NCBI RefSeq assembly: GCF_014636495.1
Contig: NZ_BMEM01000005.1
Coordinates: forward strand, 62,001 to 126,000
Source of the DNA: Ornithinimicrobium tianjinense
GTDB taxonomy: Bacteria; Actinomycetota; Actinomycetes; Actinomycetales; Dermatophilaceae
Length of the DNA: 64,000 nucleotides
Direction: 5' to 3'
Both the position numbers and the translations under genes were made by a program. The notes below the pieces were generated by a model. It saw only the letters and a list, made by a program, of their open reading frames with translations, was not told the DNA's origin and ran no database searches. Below are positions 35,240 through 43,866 of the stretch, in pieces; the first letter of the stretch is position 1; every line of letters starts with the position of its first letter.

Positions 35240-36291
35240 CGGTGCGCCTCCTGGCCGAGCGGCCCGTCGAGGAAGGTGAGGTCCGGCTCGTCGTCCCACT
35301 GCAGCCTGGCGATGGTGTCCAGGATCCGGTCGACACCCGGGAGATAGGAGTGCTCGAGGATCGGCGGGGGATAGGGGATGTCCAGCCCGCTGACCCGCAG
35401 CACCGGGGCCGCGAGCGAGTGGAAGCACCGCTCCGACACGCGCGCGGCGATCTCGGCGCCCATCCCGGCGAAGCCCTGCGCCTCGGCGAGCACCACCGCC
35501 CGCCCGGTCTTGTGCACCGACGCCGCGACCGTCTCGTCGTCGAAGGGCACCAGCGAGCGCAGGTCGACGACCTCGACGCGCCAGTCCTCCTCGGCGGCAG
35601 CGACCTCCGCGGCCTTCAGCGCGTTGGGCACCTGGGGCCCGTACGTGATGAGCGTGACGTCGCTGCCCTCGCGTCGCACCGCGGCCCGACCGATCGGCTC
35701 CGTGCGCACCGGCAGCTCCAGCTCCGCCTTGGACCAGTAGAGCGACTTGGGCTCCATGAAGATCACCGGGTCGTCGGAGGCGATGGCCTCGCGCAGCAGG
35801 CTGTAGGCGTCGGCCGGCGTCGAGGGCGTCACCACGTGCAGCCCGGGCGTGTGGACGTAGTAGCCCTCCGAGCTGTCGCAGTGGTGCTCGACCCCGCCGA
35901 TACCGCCCGCGTAGGGATAGCGGATGACCATCGGCATCGTGACCGCGCCGCGGGTGCGGTTGCGCATCTTCGCGACGTGGCTGACGACCTGCTCGAACGC
36001 CGGGTACCCGAAGGCGTCGAACTGCATCTCGATCACCGGGCGGAAGCCCTGCGTGCACAGCCCGACCGCGAAGCCGGCGATCCCCGCCTCGGCCAGCGGC
36101 GTGTCGAAGCAGCGCTGCTCGCCGAACTCCCTGGTCAGTCCGTCGGTGATCCGGAAGACGCCACCGAGCTGGCCGACGTCCTCCCCGAACACGAGGACGT
36201 TCTCGTCCTCGCGCAACGCGTCGCGGAGTGCCGCGTTGAGGGCCTGCGCGTATGTCGTGGGCGTGGCCCTGTCCTGGGTCTGGGTGGTCAT
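35236..36291 (-). CDS. bkdB: Branched-chain 2-oxoacid dehydrogenase E1 beta
   Basis: A 351-residue thiamin-diphosphate E1 beta subunit. The N-terminal VLVFGEDVGQLGGVFRITDGL, RCFDTPLAEAGIAGFAVG, the PYAGGIGGVEHHCDSSEGYYVHTPG loop (split across residues 125-150) and the C-terminal VVDLRSLVPFD are typical. With E1 alpha it decarboxylates valine-, leucine- and isoleucine-derived 2-oxoacids to feed branched fatty-acid synthesis. The start overlaps the E1-alpha stop by 4 nt. Confidence 0.94.
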   Translation of the reverse strand: MTTQTQDRATPTTYAQALNAALRDALREDENVLVFGEDVGQLGGVFRITDGLTREFGEQRCFDTPLAEAGIAGFAVGLCTQGFRPVIEMQFDAFGYPAFEQVVSHVAKMRNRTRGAVTMPMVIRYPYAGGIGGVEHHCDSSEGYYVHTPGLHVVTPSTPADAYSLLREAIASDDPVIFMEPKSLYWSKAELELPVRTEPIGRAAVRREGSDVTLITYGPQVPNALKAAEVAAAEEDWRVEVVDLRSLVPFDDETVAASVHKTGRAVVLAEAQGFAGMGAEIAARVSERCFHSLAAPVLRVSGLDIPYPPPILEHSYLPGVDRILDTIARLQWDDEPDLTFLDGPLGQEAHR

Positions 36292-37397
36292 CGCAGGGCC
36301 TCCTCGGCACGCACCATCGCGGCCTGCTCCAGCAGCTGGGGGGTGGGTTCGGCATACACGTGCTCGAAGAGGGACAGGGGGTCGACGACGGGTTCGGCGT
36401 TCATCCGGGTGCGCAGGTCCGCGGCCAGGGCCTCGGCCTCGGCCTTGACCTCCTCGATGCGGGCCTCGTCGAGGGCCCCGCGGCCGACGAGGTAGGCCTG
36501 CAGGCGCACGATCGGGTCCTGGCCCGCCCACTCCTCGACCTCGTCCGGGGTGCGGTAGCGGGTGGCGTCGTCGGCGTTGGTGTGCGCCTCCATGCGGTAG
36601 GTGTGGGCCTCGACGAGCATCGGACCCCTGCCCTCCCGCGCGTGGCGGTATGCCGCGCGCAGCACCGCGAGCACCGCAGCGGGGTCGTTGCCGTCGACCT
36701 GCTCGCTGGGCACGCCGTACCCGATGCCCTTGTAGGCCAGGCTCGGGGCGTGCGTCTGCTTCGCGAGGGGGACAGAGATCGCGTACTTGTTGTTCTGCAC
36801 GAGGTAGACGACCGGCGCGCCGAAGACCGCGGCGAAGTTGAGGCCCTCGTGGAAGTCGCCCTCCGATGTCGCACCGTCGCCGACGAGGCAGAGCGCGATG
36901 CCGCCCCTGCCCCGGCGCCGCAGCCCGTCGGCGGCTCCCGCCGCGTGGACGGCCTGGGTGGCGAGCGGGGTGCACTGTGCGGCCGTGAGCGTCACCGAGG
37001 GGTCGTAGCCGCAGTGCCAGTCGCCGCGCAGCAGCGTCAGCACCTCGACGGGGTCGATGCCGCGCGTGACGAGCGCCATCGAGTCGCGGTAGGTCGGGAA
37101 CACCCAGTCGCCCTCCTCCAGCGCGAGCATGGACGCGACCTGGCAGGCGTCCTGCCCACGGCTGCTGGGGTAGACGGCCAGCCGTCCCTGCTTGGTCAGC
37201 GCGGTCGCCTGCGCGTCGAAGCGCCGCCCGATCACCATGCCGCGCCAGACCGCGAGCAGGTCGTCGTCAGACGGTATGGCGTAGCCGCGCGCCTCGAGCT
37301 GCGCCCCGGTCTGCGGGTCGTGCGGCGTCGCGGTGCCGTCGGGGTCCAGGAACCGGACCGGCTGCTCGCAGGGGAGCAGCGTGCTGGTGTCGCTCAT
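36288..37397 (-). CDS. bkdA: Branched-chain 2-oxoacid dehydrogenase E1 alpha
   Basis: A 369-residue E1 alpha with the ThDP motif CLVGDGATSEGDFHEGLN ending in VVYLVQNNKYAIS near residues 175-205, and the phosphorylation-loop-like YRMEAHTNADDATRYR near 265. It is the first gene of the E1 alpha-E1 beta-E2 operon; no E3 gene follows. ATG 37397 is 7 nt from GAAGGA; the adjacent ATG 37400 is possible. Divergent from the Lrp regulator, which probably controls it. Confidence 0.94.
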   Translation of the reverse strand: MSDTSTLLPCEQPVRFLDPDGTATPHDPQTGAQLEARGYAIPSDDDLLAVWRGMVIGRRFDAQATALTKQGRLAVYPSSRGQDACQVASMLALEEGDWVFPTYRDSMALVTRGIDPVEVLTLLRGDWHCGYDPSVTLTAAQCTPLATQAVHAAGAADGLRRRGRGGIALCLVGDGATSEGDFHEGLNFAAVFGAPVVYLVQNNKYAISVPLAKQTHAPSLAYKGIGYGVPSEQVDGNDPAAVLAVLRAAYRHAREGRGPMLVEAHTYRMEAHTNADDATRYRTPDEVEEWAGQDPIVRLQAYLVGRGALDEARIEEVKAEAEALAADLRTRMNAEPVVDPLSLFEHVYAEPTPQLLEQAAMVRAEEALR

Positions 37398-37508
37398 CAT
37401 CGAGTCCTTCACGGGCGTGCACAGACGTTCGTTCCGCCTATCGTCGCGCAGGCTGGACGTCAGAGCGCTGTGCCCGCGCAAGGTCAAGACATCTGGCACG
37501 ATGAGGGC
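37398..37508. promoter_or_regulatory. Divergent promoter region, BCDH operon and Lrp regulator
   Basis: The 111-bp gap between divergent starts must hold both promoters. CACGAT at 37497-37502 lies 6 nt before the regulator ATG, a leaderless-type -10. AACGTCTG/AGACGTTCGTT near 37422-37435 is a weak dyad. I see no strong Lrp box by eye. Confidence 0.4.
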
Positions 37509-38012
37509 ATGTCAGAGCCCAGTTCGTCCAGTGTGACCCGTCGCACACCGGCGGTGCCGAGACAGGTGGCTCAGCTCGACGACACCGACCGGGCCGTGAT
37601 CGACGCGCTGCGGGCGGACGGCCGCCTCTCGGTGCGGGCGCTCGCCGACCAGGTCCACATCTCCCGTGCCAACGCCTACGCACGGCTCGAGCGGCTGCAG
37701 AAGGACGGCGTGATCACCGGTTTCACCGTCACCGTGGACCCGGACCGGATGGGTCTGGGGACGGCGGCGTTCGTCTCGGTCAGCATCGAGCAGGACTCCT
37801 GGAGGAGGGTGACGCGTGCGCTCTCGGAGCTGCCCGGCGTCGAGCGGATCGCGCTGGTCGGGGCGGAGTTCGACATCCTCGTGCAGGTCCGCGCCCACGA
37901 CAACCACGAGCTGCGCGACGTGGTGCTCGGTCAGATCCAGTCCGTCCCCGGCGTCCGCGGCACCCGGACGTGGCTCATCTTCGACGAGGTGGCGGTGGGG
38001 CGGGGGGCCTGA
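37509..38012 (+). CDS. Lrp/AsnC-family regulator, BkdR-like
   Basis: A 167-residue feast/famine regulator. The HTH (about residues 22-70) reads LDDTDRAVIDALRADGRLSVRALADQ in two parts, then VHISRANAYARLERLQKDG; the RAM ligand-binding domain (about 85-155) has VSIEQDSWRRVT and GEFDILV-like GAEFDILVQV. Divergent placement from the branched-chain dehydrogenase genes is the classic bkdR arrangement, so it probably senses branched-chain amino acids and controls that operon. Confidence 0.9.
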   Translation: MSEPSSSSVTRRTPAVPRQVAQLDDTDRAVIDALRADGRLSVRALADQVHISRANAYARLERLQKDGVITGFTVTVDPDRMGLGTAAFVSVSIEQDSWRRVTRALSELPGVERIALVGAEFDILVQVRAHDNHELRDVVLGQIQSVPGVRGTRTWLIFDEVAVGRGA

Positions 38013-38043
38013 CGCAGCACCCGACCCGATGAGCGGTGCGGGC

Positions 38044-38059
38044 CCACCGGTTCCGGTGG
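38044..38059 (+). terminator. Perfect 7-bp GC hairpin after the Lrp gene
   Basis: CCACCGG-tt-CCGGTGG begins 32 nt after the regulator stop. Loop of 2 nt as drawn; no U-tract. Confidence 0.4.
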
Positions 38060-38130
38060 CAGGCACGCCCTGCCGCCCCTACGGTCGAGGGATCGGGCCG
38101 GCGCCCGGCCGGCCGGGAGAGGACTGGGCC

Positions 38131-38373
38131 ATGGCGGTCTGCGAGGTCTGCGGGAACGACTACGACAAGAGCTTCGAGGTGATCGCCGCCGGCGAGACCC
38201 ACACCTTCGACAGCTTCGAGTGCGCCGTCCACCGGATGGCGCCGATCTGCGAGCACTGCGGGTGCAAGGTCATCGGCCACGGCGTCGAGGTCGACGGCCG
38301 GTTCTACTGCTGCGCCCACTGCGCGAAGCACGCCGAGGGCGGCGACGTGCCGGTGGACGACCGCGTCGGCTGA
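38131..38373 (+). CDS. Small Cys-rich metallothionein-like protein
   Basis: An 80-residue soluble protein with nine Cys and several His: CEVC near residue 4, FECAVH near 36, CEHCGCKVIGHG near 46-57 and YCCAHCAKH near 66-74. The spacing resembles prokaryotic metallothionein-like zinc proteins, with a GVEVDGRFYCC strand between clusters. It probably binds zinc. The ATG follows GGGAGAGGACTGGGCC. It converges on the LigD gene with a 3-bp gap. Confidence 0.75.
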   Translation: MAVCEVCGNDYDKSFEVIAAGETHTFDSFECAVHRMAPICEHCGCKVIGHGVEVDGRFYCCAHCAKHAEGGDVPVDDRVG

Positions 38374-38376
38374 CCC

Positions 38377-40008
38377 TCACCGCACCCGGGGCAGCACCTG
38401 GTCCTGGCGCAGCGCGCCCCGGAAGAGATCGCCCCGGTCCTGGAGCCTGTCCAGCGCCGTCCGGATCGTCCAGCGGTCCGGCCGCAGCTCCGGGTCGTCG
38501 AGCTCGTCCCAGGTGATCGGCACCGACACCGGCGCCCCGGCGGACGGCCGCGTCGACCAGGGCGCCACGAGCGTCTTGTTCACCGCGTTCTGCGTGTAGT
38601 CGAGACGGGCCCTGCCGCCGCGCGCCTTCACCTCCCACTTCCAGCTGACGAGGTCGGGCGCGACCGCGCCGATGGACCTGGACACCTTCTCGGCCCAGGC
38701 CCTGGTGTCGTCGAAGGTCGGGCCGCGGCGGATCGGCACCCACACCTGGATCCCGCGCCGGCCGGTCACCTTCGGGTAGGACCGCAGCTCCAACGCCTCG
38801 AAGGCGGTCCGGTGCAGCCGGGCGAGCTCGAGCGTCTGCTCCCAGGTGGTGGCCTCGCCAGGGTCGATGTCGAACATGACGTAGGTCGGGCGGTCCGGAG
38901 CATCCGTCCGCGACGTCCACGGGTGCCACTCCAGCGCGCCGAAGTTGGCTGCCCAGACCAGCGCGGCCGGCTCGTCGACCACGAGGTAGGTCTGCGTCTC
39001 GCCCGGGTCCGCCTCCGGGTTGTCCCACCGCGGCACCCACTCCGGCGCGTGGTCGGGCAGCTCCTTGTGCCAGAAGCCCTTGCTGTCCGCGCCGTTGGGA
39101 TAACGGTGCAGGTTGAGCGCCCGTCCCGCGAGGTACGGGAGCGAGACCGGAGCGACCTGCGCGACATACCTCAGCAGGTCGCGCTTGGTGACGACGTCCT
39201 CGCCCTCGCGCGCCGGGAAGAGCACCTTGTCGAGGTTGGTGAGCTTGACCTTCCGTCCGAACACCTCCCAGGTGCCCTCCTCGCCCAGGGCGTCCAGCGC
39301 CGCGAGCTCCTCCTCGGCGAGCGGCTCCGGCACCGCCACCCGCAGCAGCTCGGCCGCCTGGGCCGCCGGGCGGTCCGAGTGCCACAGCAGGTCCGGGTCG
39401 GCCTTGACCTCCTCGTTGGTGCGTCCGCTGAGCACCGAGCGCGGGTAGTCCTCGGCGTCCCAGCCCGGCACCACGTGCTCGTCGTGCTTGTGGAAGAGCA
39501 GCCACTGCTCCTTCTCGCCCTGCTGGCGGGCGGTGCGCACCAGCATGAACTCGCCCCGCACCTTCTCCCCGTGCAGGCGGAGGTGCACCGTCCCCGCCCT
39601 GATCGCCGCCGCGACGTCCTCGTCGTGCGAGTCCCACGTGCCGGTGTCCCAGACGATGACGTCGCCGCCGCCGTACTCGCCGGAGGGGATCACGCCCTCG
39701 AAGTGGAGGTACTCCATCGGGTGGTCCTCGACATGGATCGCGAGCCGCTTGATGTCGGGGTCGAGCGTCGGTCCCTTGGGCACCGCCCAGCTGGCGAGCA
39801 CGCCGTCGACCTCGAGCCGGAAGTCGTAGTGCCGCGCGGTCGCCCGGTGGCGCTGCACGACGAAGACGCGCTCGCCGTCCTGGCGCGCCGCCTCGAGCAG
39901 CTCGCTGCCGCTCGGCTCCGGGGTGCGCGAGAAGTCGCGCATCCGCCGGTAGCGCTCCAGCGGAGCCTCGCGCTCGCTCTTCTCGGAGGTATGCCGCCCG
40001 CGCGCCAT
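38377..40008 (-). CDS. LigD-like PE-POL protein without ligase domain
   Basis: A 543-residue protein. Residues about 45-200 are the LigD 3'-phosphoesterase domain (HRATARHYDFRLEV, VPKGPTLDP, EGVIPSGEYGGGDVIVWDTG). Residues about 250-530 are the AEP primase-polymerase domain (VKLTNLDKVLFP, RYPNGADSKGFWHK, the metal Asp pair in VMFDIDPGEAT, and VTGRRGIQVWVPI). The ATP-dependent ligase domain of full LigD is absent, and no ku or ligase gene is near. It probably acts in end-joining or gap repair with partners elsewhere. Confidence 0.9.
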   Translation of the reverse strand: MARGRHTSEKSEREAPLERYRRMRDFSRTPEPSGSELLEAARQDGERVFVVQRHRATARHYDFRLEVDGVLASWAVPKGPTLDPDIKRLAIHVEDHPMEYLHFEGVIPSGEYGGGDVIVWDTGTWDSHDEDVAAAIRAGTVHLRLHGEKVRGEFMLVRTARQQGEKEQWLLFHKHDEHVVPGWDAEDYPRSVLSGRTNEEVKADPDLLWHSDRPAAQAAELLRVAVPEPLAEEELAALDALGEEGTWEVFGRKVKLTNLDKVLFPAREGEDVVTKRDLLRYVAQVAPVSLPYLAGRALNLHRYPNGADSKGFWHKELPDHAPEWVPRWDNPEADPGETQTYLVVDEPAALVWAANFGALEWHPWTSRTDAPDRPTYVMFDIDPGEATTWEQTLELARLHRTAFEALELRSYPKVTGRRGIQVWVPIRRGPTFDDTRAWAEKVSRSIGAVAPDLVSWKWEVKARGGRARLDYTQNAVNKTLVAPWSTRPSAGAPVSVPITWDELDDPELRPDRWTIRTALDRLQDRGDLFRGALRQDQVLPRVR

Positions 40009-40060
40009 CCCCTCACCGTGCCACGTGGTGGGGCTGGACGCTCGTCGGTCGGGCCCGCCG

Positions 40061-40804
40061 TCACAGCAGGGTCCTGACCACCTCGTCCATGCCGATCATG
40101 ATGGCCGCCAGCACCGGGAAGGTCAGGGCGGTCAGCCAGGCCGCGGCGTCCGGCCTGCCGGCGCCGTGGCGGCGCGGGTCGCGCACGGGGTCGGCGACGG
40201 CGAGGTCGCGCCAGGGGAGAGCGACGGAGAGGGCCAGCAGGACCAGCCCGACCACCAGAGGCATGGCCCACCCGGGGTCGGCGACCGGGTGGCGCAGGAG
40301 CGCCTGAGGCACGACCAGGGCGATGAGGACGCCGAAGACCGCGAGGAACGAGCGCGCGGGCTGCGCCACCAGCCAGCGCAGCACCGGCGTGGGCCGGGCC
40401 AGGATCAGGACGGCGAGAGCGGCGACGACCAGGCCCGCGACGATGTCGCCGGTCGTGACGAGGAAGCCCTCTCCCTGCCTCCACCCGGCCACAGCGCGTG
40501 GCAGCGTCATGAGGGCGAGCACACCAGAGGCGATGCCGACGGCCGTGCGGGCGGAGAGGCGTGAGTCGATGGGCCGGCCGATCAGCGCGCGGGAGTAGTC
40601 CGCCGGGTCTCCGAAGGCCTCCTCGGCGCTCTCACCGGACTCGGCGCAGTGGGCGTCGACGACCGCCAGAGCGTCCCCGATCTGCTCTCCGGTCCGGTCG
40701 GCGAGCCGCTGCTCGACGACGAAGGTGTCGGCCCACGCGCGGTCGACGTGCGGCGCGAGGTGGGACGGGTTGGACGGGTGCTGCGGGTGCTGCCTGGTGC
40801 TCAT
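40061..40804 (-). CDS. Membrane protein partner of PadR regulator
   Basis: A 247-residue protein. The first 75 residues are soluble and contain WADTFVVEQRLADRTGEQIGDAL, resembling the DUF1700-like N-terminal region common in membrane proteins paired with PadR regulators. Five hydrophobic helices follow (about 88-105, 118-140, 150-170, 180-198 and 225-243). The start overlaps the PadR stop by 4 nt. Function unknown; possibly a membrane-stress or envelope factor controlled by the regulator. Confidence 0.75.
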   Translation of the reverse strand: MSTRQHPQHPSNPSHLAPHVDRAWADTFVVEQRLADRTGEQIGDALAVVDAHCAESGESAEEAFGDPADYSRALIGRPIDSRLSARTAVGIASGVLALMTLPRAVAGWRQGEGFLVTTGDIVAGLVVAALAVLILARPTPVLRWLVAQPARSFLAVFGVLIALVVPQALLRHPVADPGWAMPLVVGLVLLALSVALPWRDLAVADPVRDPRRHGAGRPDAAAWLTALTFPVLAAIMIGMDEVVRTLL

Positions 40805-41154
40805 GGGGTCCCCTCGGGTGTGAGTGCGCCGTCGGTCAGGGCGCGGGTGATGGTGGTGAAGGCAGCCCAGCTGGCCGCCTGACGCTGCGACTCGGCCAGT
40901 CCGGCCTCCGTCAGCCGGTAGAACTTGCGGCCCGGCCCGCCCTCGCCGGGTCGCCACTCGACCTCGACCTGCCCGGCCTCCTCGAGCCGCCCGAGCAGCG
41001 GGTAGAGCGTGCTGCCCTTGATCGGCCCGAGTCCCGCCTCGGCGAGCCGGCCGGCCAGCGCGTAGCCGTAGGTCGGCCCGTCGAGGAGCACGCGCAGCAC
41101 GCAGACGCCGAGCACGCCGCGCAGCCACTCGCTGGGCCATCCGGTCGTGGTCAT
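40801..41154 (-). CDS. PadR-family transcriptional regulator
   Basis: A 117-residue winged-helix repressor with VLRVLLDGPTYGYALAGRL near residues 18-36, GSTLYPLLGRLEEAG (recognition helix) near 47-61 and the wing GPGRKFYRLTEAG near 73-85, then a short C-terminal dimer helix. It is co-transcribed with the membrane protein and faces the subtilisin gene. Three exactly 17-bp-spaced ACTAG boxes just upstream are probably its own operator. Confidence 0.9.
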   Translation of the reverse strand: MTTTGWPSEWLRGVLGVCVLRVLLDGPTYGYALAGRLAEAGLGPIKGSTLYPLLGRLEEAGQVEVEWRPGEGGPGRKFYRLTEAGLAESQRQAASWAAFTTITRALTDGALTPEGTP

Positions 41155-41155
41155 G

Positions 41156-41195
41156 ACTAGATCGTTTCACAGACTAGTAAAAGTCGGCAACTAGT
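41156..41195. promoter_or_regulatory. Three ACTAG(T/A) boxes with 17-bp period, putative PadR operator
   Basis: ACTAGA at 41156, ACTAGT at 41173 and ACTAGT at 41190 (within the palindrome AACTAGTT, 41189-41196). The first touches the PadR start region; the last overlaps TTGACG (41195-41200), a -35-like element for the plus-strand subtilisin gene with only a weak -10 (GGATAG or TAGCGT) after it. One array could therefore control both directions. Confidence 0.6.
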
Positions 41196-41319
41196 TGACG
41201 ACGCCTCACCCTAAAGGGGGATAGCGTGAGACGCCGGTCACACGTAAGGTCGGTGTCGGCGCGCCCATCAGCGACAGCTGTCCCCATCCGGTGCGCGCAC
41301 CAACGGGAGGGATACACCG

Positions 41320-43413
41320 ATGTATCGACGGATACTGGCGGGCGCCTCGTTGCTCGCCCTGGTCGCGGCCCCGATGGTCGCGACAGCTGCCCCCGCCCCG
41401 ACCGGGTCGACGGCTGACTACGCGATCGTCACGTTCAAGGACGCGCCGCTGGCGACCTACCAGGGCGGCACGAACGGCATACCGGCGACCAAGCCCCAGA
41501 ACGGCCGCCTCGACGCCAGCAGCCCGGCGTACCGGGCCTACGAGCGGTTCCTGGCCAACGAGCACGCGAGCTACAAGAGCCACCTTGCGCAGAAGTTCCC
41601 CGCAGTAGAGGTGCTCGACGACTACGACACCGTGCTCAACGGCGTCGCGGTTAAGCTCAACGGGGCCAGTCTCACGGCGCTCGCCAAGCACCCGAAGGTG
41701 GCCTCCGCCGAGGCGAGCTGGACGTACCAGCCCACGATGAACGCGAGCAACGAGATCATCGGGTCGCCCGCGCTGTGGCAGCAGCTGGGTGGGCAGGAGG
41801 GTGCCGGTGCCGGCATCGACGTCGGGATCATCGACTCGGGCATCCAGGACGAGCACCCCTTCTTCGACTGCAAGGGCGACATCCAGCACAAGACCTACGC
41901 CTCGGGCGTCGCCGGCTCTGGTGAGGACATCGTCAACAGCCATGGCACCCACGTCGCCGGCACCGTCGCCGGCTGCGTCACCGAGCTGCCAGGTGAGGGT
42001 ATGGAGAGCCCGATCGAGGGCACCATCAGCGGCGTCGCTCCGGGCGCGGCGCTGTACGACTACAACGTCTTCCCCGGCTACGGCGGCGGGTATGTCGCGT
42101 TCGGCGGCAGCGCCTTCAGCCACGACATCGCGGCGGCGGTCGAGGACGCGGTGGACGACGGCATGGACGTCATCAACCTCAGCCTCGGCGGCTCCGTCCA
42201 GGGCCAGCACGACTACCTCGCGGAGGCCATCAACGGCGCCGTCGCGGCAGGCGTGGTCGCGGCCGTGTCGGCGGGCAACGAGGGACCGGGCGCGTACACG
42301 ATCGGCTCTCCCGGCAACGCCGTCGGCGCGCTGACGGTCGGTGCGACGACGAACTCGCACAAGATCGTGACGCTGGTGCAGACCCCGTTCGGCGACTTCG
42401 AGGCCGCCGTCGGCGAGTTCGACCCGTTCGCGGAGCACCCGGTGACCGACGCGCCGTTCGTGCAGTGGAACGCCGCGGACCCCACCGCCTGCACCGGCAG
42501 CGCGCCGGCCGCAAGCGTGGACGACTCCGTCGTGCTCATCAAGCGTGGTGGCTGCACCTTCGCCGAGAAGGTGGCCACCGCCGCTGCGGCGGGCGCGGAG
42601 GGCGTCGTCGTCTACAACAACGCCGACGGTGACCCGATCTCGATGGGTGGCACGGGCAACATCCCTGCCGTCATGGTGAGCAAGGCTGACGGCGAGACGA
42701 TCGCCGCCAACCTTCCCAGCACCGTGACGATCAACGGCAACGCTCCCGTCGAGCTGTTCACCGAGCCGGACATCCTGGCCGACTTCAGCAGCCGCGGGCC
42801 CGGTCCGTTCCTGACCAACATCAAGCCCGACGTGGTCGCTCCCGGCGTGAACATCTACTCTTCCGTCTTCGACGAGACGACGGGTGACCTCGGCTGGGCG
42901 ATGTTCCAGGGCACCTCGATGGCCGCGCCGCACGTGGCGGGCTCCGCCGCGCTGCTGCTGGCCCTCGACCCGACCCTGTCGCCCGCCGACGTCAAGTCCA
43001 AGCTCGGCAACAACGCCGAGCGCACCGTGTGGGCGGACGCCAGGATGAGCAAGCCGGCTGGCGTGCTGGAGCGCGGAGGCGGTCGCATCGACCTCGAGCG
43101 TGCGGCTGCGGCCACCACGACGTTCGACCCGATGTCGCTGAGCTTCGGCGTCCACAAGGGCAACAAGCCGGTGAGCCGCACCATCACGGTCACCGTGACC
43201 AACCACGCGGACGCACACAAGATGCTCACCCTCTCCGAGGGTGACCCGGCGCTGACCCTGTCGACGGACGAGCTCCACCTCCCACCGGGCGAGAGCGGCA
43301 CCTTCTCGGTGACCCTCAATGCCCGGGGTGTCGCGAGCGGCGGAGGCGACATCACGGTCACCGACGGCACCACCACGCAGCTGCTGCCGTTCTACTACTC
43401 GACGGGCAACTGA
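41320..43413 (+). CDS. Secreted subtilisin-family (S8) serine protease
   Basis: A 697-residue exported protease. A signal peptide (residues 1-25), an I9 inhibitor propeptide (about 33-140), then the S8 domain: Asp in GIIDSGIQDEHP, His in NSHGTHVAGTVAG and Ser in FQGTSMAAPHVAG. A PA domain (about 360-475, with CTFAEKVATAAAAGAEGVVV) is inserted before the catalytic Ser. A C-terminal beta-sandwich (about 595-697) ends the protein. No anchor is visible, so it is probably released. GGGAGG at 41305-41310 is a good Shine-Dalgarno. Confidence 0.93.
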   Translation: MYRRILAGASLLALVAAPMVATAAPAPTGSTADYAIVTFKDAPLATYQGGTNGIPATKPQNGRLDASSPAYRAYERFLANEHASYKSHLAQKFPAVEVLDDYDTVLNGVAVKLNGASLTALAKHPKVASAEASWTYQPTMNASNEIIGSPALWQQLGGQEGAGAGIDVGIIDSGIQDEHPFFDCKGDIQHKTYASGVAGSGEDIVNSHGTHVAGTVAGCVTELPGEGMESPIEGTISGVAPGAALYDYNVFPGYGGGYVAFGGSAFSHDIAAAVEDAVDDGMDVINLSLGGSVQGQHDYLAEAINGAVAAGVVAAVSAGNEGPGAYTIGSPGNAVGALTVGATTNSHKIVTLVQTPFGDFEAAVGEFDPFAEHPVTDAPFVQWNAADPTACTGSAPAASVDDSVVLIKRGGCTFAEKVATAAAAGAEGVVVYNNADGDPISMGGTGNIPAVMVSKADGETIAANLPSTVTINGNAPVELFTEPDILADFSSRGPGPFLTNIKPDVVAPGVNIYSSVFDETTGDLGWAMFQGTSMAAPHVAGSAALLLALDPTLSPADVKSKLGNNAERTVWADARMSKPAGVLERGGGRIDLERAAAATTTFDPMSLSFGVHKGNKPVSRTITVTVTNHADAHKMLTLSEGDPALTLSTDELHLPPGESGTFSVTLNARGVASGGGDITVTDGTTTQLLPFYYSTGN

Positions 43414-43431
43414 CGACGAGCGCACCACGCC

Positions 43432-43465
43432 GAGGGGCGGCCCCGCACCAGCGGGGTCGCCCCTC
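43432..43465 (+). terminator. Strong GC terminator hairpin after subtilisin gene
   Basis: GAGGGGCGGCCCCGC (43432-43446) pairs with GCGGGGTCGCCCCTC (43451-43465) around the loop ACCA; 15 pairs with one G-U. It starts 18 nt after the stop codon. Confidence 0.85.
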
Positions 43466-43546
43466 CGTCGTGTCCCGTGGATGCCAGGGACCGAGGGCTG
43501 GTGCCCGGCGTCCGCGGCCCGCCTCCGCGGCCTGCCAACTCCCTCC

Positions 43547-43846
43547 GACCGAACGCGCCGTCTGGTTGCTGTGGACACCAGCGGGCGCGCGGAGTGGTTG
43601 CCAGCGGCTGCACCACGTCAACGTCTGAGGGGACCTGTGGTCGCTATAGCGGCACGGGGTCACCGCGGATGTGCGTTCCGGCAAACGGACGCAACCACTC
43701 CCGCGTTCGGTGCGGTCCGGACGCAACCACTGCGCGCGTTCGGTGGTGTCCAGACGCAACCACTCCACGCGTTCGGTGGGGTGCGGACGCAACCACTCCA
43801 CGCGTTCGGTGGTGTCCAGGCGCCACCACTCCACGCGTTCGGTGGG
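43547..43846. repeat. GAACGCGT-family repeats in a 453-bp gap, opposed orientation
   Basis: The gap 43414-43866 has no gene. After the terminator come two diverged plus-orientation units (43547 and about 43575), a spacer of about 85 bp, then five minus-orientation units starting at 43689, 43721, 43754, 43787 and 43820 (periods 32-33). The consensus, read on the minus strand, is CACCGAACGCGTGGAGTGG followed by TTGCGT. There are no unique spacers of CRISPR type. Confidence 0.9.
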
Positions 43847-43866
43847 GCAGCGTCACGGCGCCGGGG

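Noticed and set aside
43689-43846. Regular repeat array that could be a CRISPR
   Set aside because: The period is 32-33 bp with almost the whole unit conserved; there are no unique spacers of about 30 bp and no cas genes.
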